The notes beneath the pieces were generated by a model. The model was given only the letters and a program-made list of their open reading frames with translations, was not told the origin of the DNA and did no database searches. A stretch of 64,000 nucleotides of DNA from Nissolia schottii (Eukaryota > Streptophyta > Magnoliopsida > Fabales > Fabaceae): contig QANU01057090.1 in the NCBI GenBank assembly GCA_003254905.1, positions 164,398 through 228,397 of the forward strand. Direction: 5' to 3'. The translations under genes and the position numbers were made by a program. Below, piece after piece: positions 1 to 11,944 of this stretch (position 1 is the stretch's first letter; each line of letters begins with the position of its first letter).

Positions 1-269
1 TGGGTCGAACCCGTCTGATCTATCACTTGTATTAGGTTGGGTATTGGGTCTAACTTATTAAAATTGACTTGACTCACGCGATTTGCCATTTTATTTTATT
101 ATTTTATATATTTTAATAAACAAAAATAATTTATTTTTATTTTTTTTTTGCCTAAGATCATTTTATACATCAAAATATAATATATAATTTTTAATTAAAA
201 AATATATTTTTATTATAAAAATGATTACTTTTTTTTAAATAGTAGCTCATCTACCAACCCGATCCAAAT

Positions 270-391
270 GAGTTGTGGGTCCAGTAAGTATCCACTCAAA
301 AAATCAAAATTTGATTCAATATGACCCATGTTCACTCCTGAGTTGTGGGTCCAACGAGTACCCACTCAAAAAATCAAAATTTGACTCAAGG
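270..391. repeat. 70-bp tandem duplication
   Basis: The motif GAGTTGTGGGTCC begins at 270 and again at 340. It is followed both times by a similar stretch ending in CACTCAAAAAATCAAAATTT, giving a period of 70 bp and just under two copies. The surrounding first 260 bases carry GGGT/ACCC-rich words (GGTTGGGTATTGGGTC) resembling those at 54960-55100, which suggests dispersed repeat DNA. No coding capacity is seen. Confidence 0.6.
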
Positions 392-395
392 AGGA

Positions 396-3258
396 GGATG
401 CATCTGAAGGCTAATATTTTGGAACATGAACTACAAACCAAAGTTTACTTACTGGGATCTGATGGCTCAAAGATGCAGAACAACTTGGACAGAGAATGAG
501 AAAAGGTCCTTAGGAACTTGGATTTTCCCATTAATCTATTTGCTTGCTAGGCTGGGCTCGGTAGACGTTGGAACTGCACACGGAGAAAGCAAATTTATAT
601 TTTATTTCGTATATTTATCTACGTTGGACTTTTTTTAATAAGACACCTTATCAACTCATTAGTCATCCATTAAATGAAATTTTATTAATATATTATTCAG
701 ATAACTATAAAATTAACAGTGTTTTATAATTAATAGGTATGAATTATATTTCCTTAGTTTTCCCAATAAGCAACCTTCTGACGAACTCTGACAGAATACT
801 GCAAGTATGGTTATGTAGCAGTGATACTTGACAAAAAAAAAATATTAAATTCACATATTATTTAGCAGATTTTTTACATATATAAATGTATTTACCTTGG
901 TGATTAAGAAGTGTGTTTTGACTTGAGTTGTTCTAGGCCAGTACGGAAGGACCACAAGGAAACTATTAGAACATGGGAATGGAGAACATTCTTTTCGATA
1001 TAGATAAGGGGAATCGTGTATATTTTGAGTAGAGATTTTAGCAAAGTATGAATTTCAATCATATAAATAAGGAAACTGCATTTATTAGACACTATCAATT
1101 ATCTTATCACATTTACTAGAGTTACTTGGATGTCCAAAAAAAATAACTTAAATCATATATTTAAGTAGGTACTTGTATGGTAGATCCTACTACATTTCAG
1201 ACTTCCCATGGCATTAGGAAGAAAGGAATAATGACTCGAAGGTGGTAATTGATGTAGATTCAAATTTTTGTATATATAATTTGGTTTTTGCTTTAGGAGC
1301 AAAAAAATGACAATGGTGTATGAATTATTCTAAGGATGATTATCTTCAATTCATTTCAAACAATTATGTTATTAGTGTAATAGTACGGATGGAAGAAATT
1401 ACAGAGGAATCTTGATTTTGTCACCTCGTGGACACTATCTGGTAGTGCAGTGCTAAATTAGAATATAGCCAACTTCCTTTTCTTGTTCTCTCCAAAGCAA
1501 TTCATGTAATTTGCTTTTATCATTGTAGACACAATAATATTATTGGCCTTATTATTCAAAAGTGGAGTCAACATTAATCTTTTTTTATCCATACGCTACA
1601 TTGATTTGTGTTCATTGAGTGAAAATTATTACGTCAAAGTCGGGAGCAGTCCCAAAAGTTATAATAATCTAGCCATGTTCTACATGCCATTGCTCAATGA
1701 ACTCAGTTGATGCTAAGATTGAATATGAAGGGAAAAAAAACTATCTATCCAATTATGCAAATGGTATATTGCGCATAACATAATTGTGTTAGCGCTTGTT
1801 ATTCACTTATTACTATCTCTGCTTGCTTGCTTTAGAGGCAAGGCTCTCTTTATTATCAGAAAGAACAGGCAGTGCATGTAGACCCCTAATTATGATAGAA
1901 ATTGAGTAGAGTCTTGTGTTGCCAATAACTCATCATCCTCTATTTTTCTTTTTTCCTTTTTTGACGAGTTAAATACATATGTTAGTAACTATTAAATAAT
2001 TAATATGGATCTCACTAAACCCAAATTCACTATTAGAGATTATCATTGAAGACAAAAAGACCACCTATCTTGGAATTATTTAATATGAAATAGTTAATAA
2101 GTAGTAGTTTTCCCTTCTTATTAATTAGAGGATTCTCTTTCCGTTAAAACGCAGCTGACCTAATTAGTCTTTGATAAATTAGAGATGCTTTGGCGCATTT
2201 TAAAGTCTCTCTTCCGTTCATGTCTCGTTATTATATATATATATACATACTACCTTGTTATGTTCTGTTTGTTTCAACGAGGAATGCTACTTGTCTGCAC
2301 AATAATTAATCTTCTTTGTTGAAGTTGGAGAGAAGCGAGACAAAGATTTTTCGATCACACTTTATTTCATAAGAAAATGACAAAAATCATCATTATAGTG
2401 ATTTCTAAATCACTGCGAATCAAGGGCAAGTGAGAAAATCTTGCTAAAAATTCTTTAAGAAAGTTTATTAAGAGAATCCCTTATTTTTAGAAGAAAAAGA
2501 GTACTTAACAACATAGACAAATATATAGAACAGGTAGGAAGATTAATAATTTGATGAAAATTTAAAAGCAATGACAATTAGTTCTTGAGAACGGATTAGT
2601 GCATTTGAGACGTAAGTGTGTTATGAACCCAAAGGCATTTCTTGCCTTAGACCTTTAACCCTAAATTTTCATTATGAAAAAAGAAAAAAGATTAGTGAAT
2701 ACGTGGGTGTATTGGAATCGGTGAAAGAACTAAGCTATTGAGCATCGAGTAAGGGGGTCCATTGGCTTGTTTTGTTAGCACACGCAACTCATACTCCATT
2801 TAAAGCATGTTTCTCCAACTTCGCTTCGTCATTCCATTAAAAAATAGTGAAAAAAATAACTAAAATTATCAAAGTCTACATTTAATTATTCGAAATTTCT
2901 AGCTCTATCACCTCACCAATTGACAATTGCGTGTGCTTGAACATATTATTCTGGTTTTATTCTCCTCGATTAATCTACTGATTAAGAAGTAGCCACGTAA
3001 TTAAAATATATCCTGGTGATTAGTGCATCGTGATAGGAGAGAGTTTTATACGGATTAGCCCAAGGAGAAAAGGCATTACATTCTTCAAACTACGTGTTAT
3101 ACGAGTTGCATCCAATTCCTTTGATTTTGTTAATTAAAATTTTATTAAGATTATCTTGTCGTTTTCAGCGTAATAATAAGACAAGGAAATGGGTGCAAGT
3201 TGGTAATTAGTTTTCATAGTTGGATTATGGGAAGATTTTCTCTTTCATAATTTTCCAT
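396..3258. other. AT-rich intergenic DNA, no gene seen
   Basis: Only short ORFs of 60-75 codons occur, with no recognisable domain and no splice-linked reading frame. A short TA microsatellite lies near 2230-2250. Nothing here supports a gene call. Confidence 0.5.
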
Positions 3259-3817
3259 GGTTATTAAACTCTCGAGTTAACTCGTAAATTCTTACGAGTT
3301 TATGATTTCACTACACAAAACGAGTTAAACTTTTTTGGTAAACTCGTACGAGTTTAAGTAAATTCTTGATTTTATTAGTGAATTTACGAGTTAAAATCTA
3401 CCTACGAGTTTGCGAGTTTACCTCTGTATAAATTTGGTAACTTTTTTAAATACTTAATTGACTTTGTGTGTATTAGACAATATCTATTGAGTTTACTAAG
3501 CCGATTTTACATATTTATCATAATTGAGCTATGTTTTATTAAACTATAAAGTAATACATGTACAGAATAAAGTATAATACAACTAAGTGTCATGCATTAA
3601 TGTATATTTTATAATTTTTTTTCATTTATTTAATTTTAAAGTTACATTATTCAATGTCAATTATGAATATAAAATTTAATTATGTTTAGTTTCTAATTAT
3701 ATTGCTTATAACATATATTTTTTACATATGTAAATTCTTACGAATTTACGAGTCAAATTTATGATTCGAGCTTGCTGAACCTTCACGAGTTTACTTAAAC
3801 TCTCAGGTTTGACAACC
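3259..3817. mobile_element. Inverted-repeat DNA element rich in ACTCGTACGAGT (copy 1)
   Basis: The left end reads GGTTATTAAACTCTCGAG. The right end, reverse-complemented, reads GGTTGTCAAACCTGAGAG, so the two ends are imperfect inverted repeats. Both ends are packed with CTCG/CGAG words, including the perfect palindrome ACTCGTACGAGT at 3342-3353. The middle is AT-rich and non-coding. Related copies are at 17702, 28160 (truncated) and 32797. Copy 4 has a 10-bp target duplication, so Mutator-like mobilisation is the likeliest class. No clean target duplication is visible for this copy. Confidence 0.6.
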
Positions 3818-4103
3818 TTAATGTTGTCAAACATTCAAGAAATGTGTTAGCATAAATCGTGAAACTATAACTACAGAAGGAGAAGACCAGATTTAATTAA
3901 AAGAACAATACCTTTATTTGTTACCTCAAACCAATCATTTGATTACAATTATCCAACGAATTTATTACTTTATGTACGATCTTGTGGTAAATTATTTATA
4001 GATGTCATTTCCCACATTCAGATGTAGTACGTAAGAAGAGGTAAAGCAAGAAGAATATATGAAATCAAAATTGTGAAAATATTAGAGGTCGGTTTTGTTT
4101 GAT

Positions 4104-4330
4104 CAAAAATGCTTAACGTACACCCAGTTTCATACACCCATACTTACACCATTAATAATGCACAAACTTTATTCTCACGAGTGTACAAACATTACAAATT
4201 TGTAAATGATACTCTCAATTATACTTAATTAAGTGCACAAACATTACATGAGTTAAAACACAAACTTTATGTATATAAATACGAGGTGTATGTATGGTGT
4301 ATGATTTTTGGTGTACGTGTAGCAGAACTC
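4104..4330. mobile_element. 227-bp MITE with 9-bp target duplication
   Basis: The outer ends are inverted repeats of roughly 40 bp. The left contains ACGTACACC followed by ATACACC and ACACC. The right contains GGTGTATG, GGTGTATG and GGTGTACGT. The element is flanked on both sides by the direct repeat TTGTTTGAT (4095-4103 and 4331-4339). A 9-bp duplication is typical of Mutator-type elements. The internal part is AT-rich with no ORF, so it is a non-autonomous miniature element. Confidence 0.75.
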
Positions 4331-4940
4331 TTGTTTGATTTTAGTTTACGTTTTCACTTTTCAGTTTGTATTTTTAAAATTTTTTTATTTTAAAAATTTT
4401 GTGAAAAAAATAAAAATTATAAAATTTAATTTCTTATTTTTATTTTTAATTTTTATTAATTTCTTCTCAAAATCTTGATAAAAATTCTAAAAATGAAAAC
4501 AAAATTGAAACTAAACACACGCCAAGAGGTCTCTTCTTAAATAGTTTTTATCATGTCGTTCTTATTAACTTTAGTTTAATTAATCAATCCATCGAATTTT
4601 CTTTTTCTTCAACTTTTTTTTCTTTTCACTTCATTATTATGCAATAATGCTAGCGAACTTACGAAATTATTCAAATTTGGATNTAAAGAAAAAGAAAAAA
4701 AAATAATTGAACAAATCCTCTCATTTACTCGGAGGGACCATGACCCCTCATGGTTCGCCACTGTACACAATCTTCCCTTCGACGTGAAGTCCATATTAAA
4801 CATTAGTATATTTTCGGTATTTCCTCTCACCCAAGCAACGGATCAATGACCAAAATACCCCTCCCATGCACATCATTGACGGTGTTATACACCGAAAAAT
4901 CCCAATGGCAATAACGTCAAGATATAAAATGCTCTCTCAT

Positions 4941-4971
4941 CACGCCCGCCGCGGGCGTGCATGTCACGTGA
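4941..4971. other. Two adjacent palindromes downstream of the 4983-5834 gene
   Basis: CACGCCCGC and GCGGGCGTG pair around a single central C at 4941-4959. Four bases later TCACGTGA (4964-4971) is a perfect palindrome containing a G-box core (CACGTG). They begin 12 nt beyond the stop codon of the minus-strand gene, in otherwise AT-rich DNA. A role as transcript-end hairpin or bZIP/bHLH site is only inference. Confidence 0.45.
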
Positions 4972-4982
4972 CCTTCAAAATC

Positions 4983-5834
4983 TTACGTCGCCTGGGGCAA
5001 AGCAAAGGACGTCGTTACGGCAACACTACTGTGATCCTTGCAACTCAGCGCCTTTAGTATCCTCCACGACACCTTCCCGGAGCTCCGATTCGGCGCGCCG
5101 GGATCCATCGCCGGAAACATCGTCCCCGAAGTGTTCCGGCGAACCTGCCGGTTCTTCATGTCGCTGAGATCCATCTCCGGCGGGACCCTCATTGTCCCAA
5201 ACACGAGTGAGTACCACCGCGGCTTCACCGCCTTCTTTGCCGCCGCAGCCTCCGGCGCCGCAATTCCCCTCGACGAAAGATTCCGGTCAACTTCCGGCAC
5301 CGGCGAGACGGCGGAGGAGCTCGAAGAATCGTGATGCAACCTCCGATAATCCAAGGACCTGCTGTTTCTCATCATGATTCGGCGAGAACCGCCGGTGGCA
5401 CTGTTCGATCGAGTGACGACGGAGGAGAGAGATTCCGATCTCCGGCGATAGAGCGGCGGTTTCTTCGCTTCCACGACGCTGTGATTGTTGTTCTGGTTAT
5501 CATTTTTGTCTTTGAAGGGAACGAGCTTGCCGCAGAAGATGATGTCGTCGGCGGGGCACATATCGGAGCTGCTGCTGCTGCTGATGAATCCGTTGAAGAA
5601 TTCAAAAAACTCTGCCGTCGTTTCCGGTATTAGCGGCGGTGACTGTCGGAGGATCTTGCTAAACGACGCGTCGTCCATGCTATTGCATTTGCTGGCGGTT
5701 CTTGAGTTTTGGTTTAGCGGCAAATCGCAGAGCGAGAGCGCCTCTTCCTCTTCTTCTTTTGGTTCTCTTTCTTTTTCTTCTCCAAATTCATGATAATTGG
5801 TGTCTTTAATTATAGGAGCATGCTCGTCTTCCAT
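4983..5834 (-). CDS. Plant protein of unknown function, 283 aa, Ser/Arg-rich
   Basis: This is a single-exon ORF of 283 codons. The biochemical role is not recognised. The N-terminal fifth is very acidic (a run of Glu near residues 18-32). A conserved-looking block follows near residues 55-80 (ETTAEFFEFFNGF). Then comes a basic Ser/Arg region (YRRRSESLSS, NSRSLDYRR) with several possible kinase sites, and a C-terminal block around 195-225 with WYSLVFG followed by EMDLSDMKNRQ. There is no signal peptide or membrane segment. The overall build resembles small plant proteins annotated as membrane-associated kinase regulator-like, but I cannot confirm that family. The coding region is GC-rich, as expected for a real plant exon. 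An upstream TATA run and a CT-rich leader support the chosen Met. The long ORFs in other frames here are GC-driven shadows. Confidence 0.72.
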   Translation of the reverse strand: MEDEHAPIIKDTNYHEFGEEKEREPKEEEEEALSLCDLPLNQNSRTASKCNSMDDASFSKILRQSPPLIPETTAEFFEFFNGFISSSSSSDMCPADDIIFCGKLVPFKDKNDNQNNNHSVVEAKKPPLYRRRSESLSSVVTRSNSATGGSRRIMMRNSRSLDYRRLHHDSSSSSAVSPVPEVDRNLSSRGIAAPEAAAAKKAVKPRWYSLVFGTMRVPPEMDLSDMKNRQVRRNTSGTMFPAMDPGAPNRSSGKVSWRILKALSCKDHSSVAVTTSFALPQAT

Positions 5835-5937
5835 AAGTGAAGGAAAGGGAAATGAAATTTGTGAATTGAAGGACAGAGAGAAAGGGAAAAAAAACAGAGG
5901 AATTGATTTTAACGAGGGAAGAGAGGTAGATGTTGTG

Positions 5938-5945
5938 TATATATA
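5938..5945 (-). promoter_or_regulatory. Probable TATA box of the 4983-5834 gene
   Basis: The run TATATATA lies about 104 bp upstream of the start codon on the minus strand. It is followed by a CT-rich leader (GA-rich on the plus strand, 5860-5930), the usual core-promoter arrangement in plants. Confidence 0.45.
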
Positions 5946-5989
5946 TGTGTGTTTTTTTTCACTGCGTTGTGCTCATTATCAAAATTGAG

Positions 5990-8778
5990 TGAGAAAAAAA
6001 CAAAGGAAAAGTTTGGGAGAATTATTAGTTTCTATCAGGGTTTGCTTTTTTTTTTTACTTGCTTGGAGTATATGCAACGATATTTTTTCAATTGGACATT
6101 ATTCTCTCGGGTGCTTTTTTTGGTTCATTTGTCGATGGCTTCTAGAGAATAAAGGAACATGATGGTGAAAGGCATCTAGAAAGCCCAAAACAGATAGAAT
6201 GGTAAAGAGAGGGAAGGGTACAGTGCATTGTCCATTTCAATGAAAAGAACTCTGAATAGTTCATTGTCTACGCAATAATACCAAAGGTGCAAATACCATT
6301 CCTGTGTGGCTGTGGTGTAAGAATGAGAGCCTCCAAATTAAGGTGATATTTCAGTGCATGTTGGCGCAGGTGATCATAGCCGCGGAAGAAAATTAAAAGG
6401 AGGCACACGTACACGTAAGTAACACTATTACTCTAGAATTAATTGTTGATTAGTAGAGATTAGCAAATAGTCATTGCCAGCATCAAATCCGATTCAAATC
6501 GAGACCAGATCCAACTCTTTGCATACTCTAAATGCCATTATGTACATCAATAGAAAAAAAAAAAAGGCACTTCAATACACCAATAGAAGTTTAAAAAAGC
6601 GCCGGCCTATTAACTTCGGTTAAGCCTGGCAACTTGCATTACTTTTTTCTGCTTATGATTTGCTGCATGTTTTGTTATTATCTTAACTACATAAACTCCA
6701 TGCTGACGAGTGTAGCGTTGAGAGACCCGTCATCGTGGACCTCTCTCATTTGGAATTGGAGATGACTGTGGCCCAAAGGAAAACTAGATGACAAAACTAA
6801 GTACCAGGTACCAGCGGACTAATGCACTAGCAAACAACGGGTGACTATTTTTCTCCACTCTCAAATTACTACAGGTTCACTCAATGATGTGTTGGTAAAG
6901 ATATATCGGAATTGTTACGAAAAACTAAATTTTTGAAAAGAATATTCAAATATTTTTCTACTAATCCACCTACAAATCTTAAATAATTCAACAATCCATC
7001 CTCAATGTCATGAATTGTGCCTTACTCTACATTTAAATTATGAAAATTTGCATAAATTGCAATTAGTTATGAGACCTGGTTTGAAAATTGTAAAACAATC
7101 TCACCACAATTTACCTTTTACAAGATTATTATCTTTGAAGAGGCAATATGGTAGGGCCATCGAAATTAATTGAGTGAGATAACTAGAAATTTTTGCATGG
7201 GAACAAATCTATCACCTCATTTTTTTGGCTAACTTGCAATGAAAGTGAATTCCATCAATTGTGGATTCCATCAACTTTTGTGAGTAAGCCCAAGAATGAA
7301 GTGATAGAGTTGTGCTTATGCAAAAAATTCTTGGGAGACAAAACTATATATAACTTTAAGATAATGTTTTCTTTCTTTTTTTTTCGGTCTCTAGATAATA
7401 TTTACTAAAAGGCAAAAAACCACTGAATCACAATTGCCAAAAAAGAGGTATGACCTTTTAATTTTTAAACCCATGAGCCGGCAATAAATGAATCAGCCCA
7501 ATATATTAATATCACGTTTAATAGGGTTGGCCAGGCCCATTTAAATCGAAGGCCCAACGGGTTGTGAGTCCAATCCAGTTCACCAACAGCCGTAAGGTAG
7601 GATTTACCGAATGAAAATAACATAATCATCCGTATGGAGATGGAGGCCGTTTATAGCCCTAATTTAGAACTCTAATCTAATCATCCTGAACCTTTCATGC
7701 TTGATGCAAGCAAGCAGCAGCAGTGCCTCATTCTTATGTAAGATTAAATCTCATGATAATGCGGTTCATGTAACAAGTAGTACTAATTTTAATAAAAGGG
7801 GATTAACATGATGACAATTAATTTATAAAAGATGATGGAGTTAGTTGGGATATTTTAATAAAACCGTTCCTCCTCTCTCTCTTATAAATTTGATAGCAGT
7901 TACTCAATAAAAAAAGGTATTCAGAAACCATTAGGGTTGGGGTCTACTTTTGAAAAAATTTCTTCTCACCATCAGAAGAGATTGAAAGGAAAATGGAAAG
8001 AGAGGAAAAGAATCAAGAGATACTTTAATTAAATTACGATATGGATCCGAGTATGTGTTTCTTATTCTTAATATCGTTTTATCATGTGATAATCATAAAT
8101 TTTAAAATCCAAATTTAATAGTAATTTTTTGAAATGGGTGATTGAAAATTACCACCTACGTGTTGTTATTTGCCGCGTTCAACAAAATTCGGACTTCTGT
8201 GATGTTGCTTGTGGCCCCAAAATTTTAATTTCCCCGTGCAACATAAATTTCCATAAATATTCAATTTGGCGAAACCCTTCTAGAGTTTTATAATTTTAAC
8301 AACAGAAAGATTGGGCGCACAGTTTAACCTTTTAATCATCCATCTTATAGCAAAAAGGTCAACCATCACATTTCCAGTAGCACCAATGCATATTCATAAA
8401 CAAACTACTATTATTAGTTTGAGGAAATGGCAAACAGCTAATTGAAACGATATTCTGCCTATAATTCAATTCAAATAGTGCATAGAAGCTCACAACCGAG
8501 GTAATCCAGAAAGAAACTCTGCTTTCAGGCCAAATAACAAAGGTTATATTATAGAGTATACGACTTGTACAGTCTTAAAAAGTATACAGTATTCGTCCTT
8601 GCACACAAAACCCACTGAAGATGCAAACGAGAAATATTCAGAAAAGAATTAAAATTGAGTTCATCGCTCAATTCAAATTGAGTACAGAACAGTAGTAATT
8701 CTTGCGGACAACTACAGGAACAAAAGTCTTACAAACACCAGTTATAAACTGACTTAATCCGTGTTTCCTGAACAGAGT
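5990..8778. other. Intergenic DNA, no gene seen
   Basis: No domain-bearing ORF was found. Around 7490-7650 there are GGCCCA-type words and a TAGCCCTAA box, which resemble plant site II/telobox promoter words, but no gene with a readable frame follows. An unspotted small RNA gene cannot be excluded. Confidence 0.4.
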
Positions 8779-9362
8779 TGGAACTGACAAGTGCATGGAG
8801 GCAAAACAATACTTGCAGATGGTACAACATAATCATAAATTTCCCATTGCATTACGCCAGAGCTACAATTATGACCTCGTTTAAAGAATCAAATTATCGC
8901 AATAGTAAACGGAAATCAAGATAGAAAACGTAGCAAAATCAGTTATCAGACTAATATTTCCCAGCATCAACAACTAGCGTCCAAACTAAAAACCACTGTT
9001 TAAAACCAAATTCGAAAACTAATTAAGCCAAGTACAGCAAATATACTCCACGTGCATCCCCTTTTATAGATTTAACTTAATTCGTGATTCTCAAAGAACC
9101 GAAAAATTACATTCTAATTCAACAAGTGTCTAAGGCAAAACAATACTTGCAGATGAAATCGAAAATCATAATCGTAAAACTCACATTGCAATAGACAATA
9201 GATACACTTATGTACTCGTTGATTGAATCTACTCATCGCAATTCTACTAAGACATTAAGATAGAAAACGCAGTAAAATCATATGACAGATTAAAATTTCC
9301 CAGCATCAACAACTCATCCAAATTACAACCACTGTTTAAAACTAAATTGGAGAACTAATTCC
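8779..9362. repeat. 334-bp diverged tandem duplication downstream of H4-1
   Basis: GCAAAACAATACTTGCAGAT occurs at 8801 and again at 9135. TTCCCAGCATCAACAACT follows later in both units, and both end with CCACTGTTTAAAAC (near 8991 and 9325). The spacing is a constant 334 bp. The units (about 8779-9030 and 9113-9362) are diverged by substitutions and small indels. They lie in the 3' flank of the first histone H4 gene. Confidence 0.75.
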
Positions 9363-9459
9363 ATAATATCAACAAAATCACAGCATCGAAATGGAAACTA
9401 CAATATAACCTAATCCTAAATACTCCTCCACCGAAAGCAATCCAGAAATCCCCAATTTT

Positions 9460-10095
<636 letters not shown>

Positions 10096-10697
10096 TTAGT
10101 AGCACGAAAGGAAAGTGCGACATAGATTGTGTGGAGTGAAACGAAAGATTGACCGCCAATAAATTTCTTGCGAATTTCGTATGATGAATACATTGCGCTC
10201 CTCATGAAAATGTGACCGCGCATTGGTAAATTCGTATCAGTAATTTGGTAGGAGTACGAAGGGTATCAATTTTTTATTAGCGTAGCGAGGTTGGGAATCG
10301 ATTTGTCAAATCTTTTGGTAAAGCTAAATTCATTAAGTAGATAAACTGCATCATGTTTGTGCTTCATAATAAATAAATTATCGTCAATACGAACAAAACT
10401 ACACTAAATCGTTGAAGTCAATTCTGTATTTTTGTCAATTGAGCTAACTTTTAGTAGAAAAGACCGAGATATTTTGTCATTTATTACTGAATTATTTTTT
10501 AAAAAAATTTAAATTAGACTAAGTACGTTAGAATGTCAAAAGAAAAAAATAAGATTATGAATAGTTGAGGGAGCTTTCTCAATTTAAATCATATCCTCAA
10601 AAATGTTAGTTAATTTGGCTAATTTATGAGCTACCTTATTACCATCTCTATCATCATGAGTAAAAGTACATTAAGAAAAATTCTCTTCAAGCACTAA

Positions 10698-10790
10698 ACT
10701 ATCTAAAAATTGTTGAAAAAATTTGAGTTTTGAAAAGTGTTAAACTATCTAAAAATTGTTAAAAAAAATTTGAGTTTTGAAAAATGTTTT
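10698..10790. repeat. 46-bp tandem duplication
   Basis: ACTATCTAAAAATTGTT starts at 10698 and at 10744. Each copy is followed by ATTTGAGTTTTGAAAA. The unit is short, AT-rich and non-coding. Confidence 0.6.
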
Positions 10791-10961
10791 AAATTTAATT
10801 TATGAGTTATAGTAAAATTATAATTTCACATTACATTAAATTGACTTCACAAAAACCTTTACAAGTAAATTTTGTTTACGGTTAAATATTTTAATATTGA
10901 GCGATATAATATGAACTTAGTATGTTATCATAACATGCACCAGTATATTGCCATTTCTATT

Positions 10962-11550
10962 TTATGTTGCTCTTAATTTATTTGCTGAAATATTAGTTTT
11001 ATTTAATTTTGAGAACAAAATTTCAACATCAAAAGCAGTGATAACCACAAGGAATTCTAATTCAAGTTGTCTAAACCAAAGATCCACTGCCAAACTTAGC
11101 CCAAAGTTCAGGCTCATCACTTGAGCTATTTGTGGCTCAGCCATCCAAGGACAAACTTTGTAGCAGCTGCAATAATATTGCCTTCTCGATCTCTAATTAT
11201 CATGCCAAACCCCATGAATCTCCACAAAGAGCTGCATCCGTATTCAACTTGTAGGCCAGAATTATTGTACTCCATTTGGCTGCGGGTGGAGGACTCCAGC
11301 TTCCTCTTTGTAATCCAGCTCGAGAAAACTTGAAAGGGACGGCGACGCTTTGGCCAAGACAACCTCTTGCGCTAGTTTCTTCTCAAAAACACAATTTATG
11401 AACGTCCAAATTCCGTAAATCAGAAGCAAAAAGTGCAGCATCATCACCTGTGCGAGCTTGCAAAACCTATCCATCCCATTCTTGTATTGGGGTTGATCAC
11501 TGTCATCAATCTTTAGCTGGAACTCAATCACTGAATTTATTACTAAATTA
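10962..11550 (-). pseudogene. LINE-type RNase H domain relic
   Basis: Reading the minus strand in shifting frames gives PQPNG, then GFGMIIRDREGNIIAAA, then LSLAVDLWFRQLELE. This is the order of blocks seen in the RNase H-like domain (RVT_3) at the C-terminus of plant non-LTR retrotransposons. Frameshifts and a stop separate the blocks, so it is a fossil. It lies between H4-1 and the duplicated H4-2 segment. Confidence 0.65.
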
Positions 11551-11944
11551 TATTTACTGAATAAAAAATAATAAAATACGCCATACTTTTTATTATTATT
11601 ATTACTTAGAAGGATTATGGTTGATAGCAACTAATATGTCTATTTATCTCAATGTTTAAAAAACACAATCATCTAACTACATTAAATTTTGATAATAATA
11701 TACGTTGAATATTTAATCCATATCATTTTGAAAAAGGATCAGCCTTACGAATCCAAGTAATATTCAACTAGGGATGTCCTAAAATCGGAATTTAGGATCC
11801 CAAAAAACACCACAAAAAGTGGCCAGTTACACTTTTTTATTAAAATTTTAACAAATTCATTCAAGCACAAAAGTTGTTTTGGTTAATATTAGTACTATGC
11901 AAGCACAAAGCTGATGTTGATGAATTACACTTACAAATCATTGC

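Noticed and set aside
4961-5793. Several long ORFs on the plus strand opposite the 283-aa gene
   Set aside because: They mirror a GC-rich minus-strand coding region and have no domain of their own; the minus frame has the full length, leader and TATA box.
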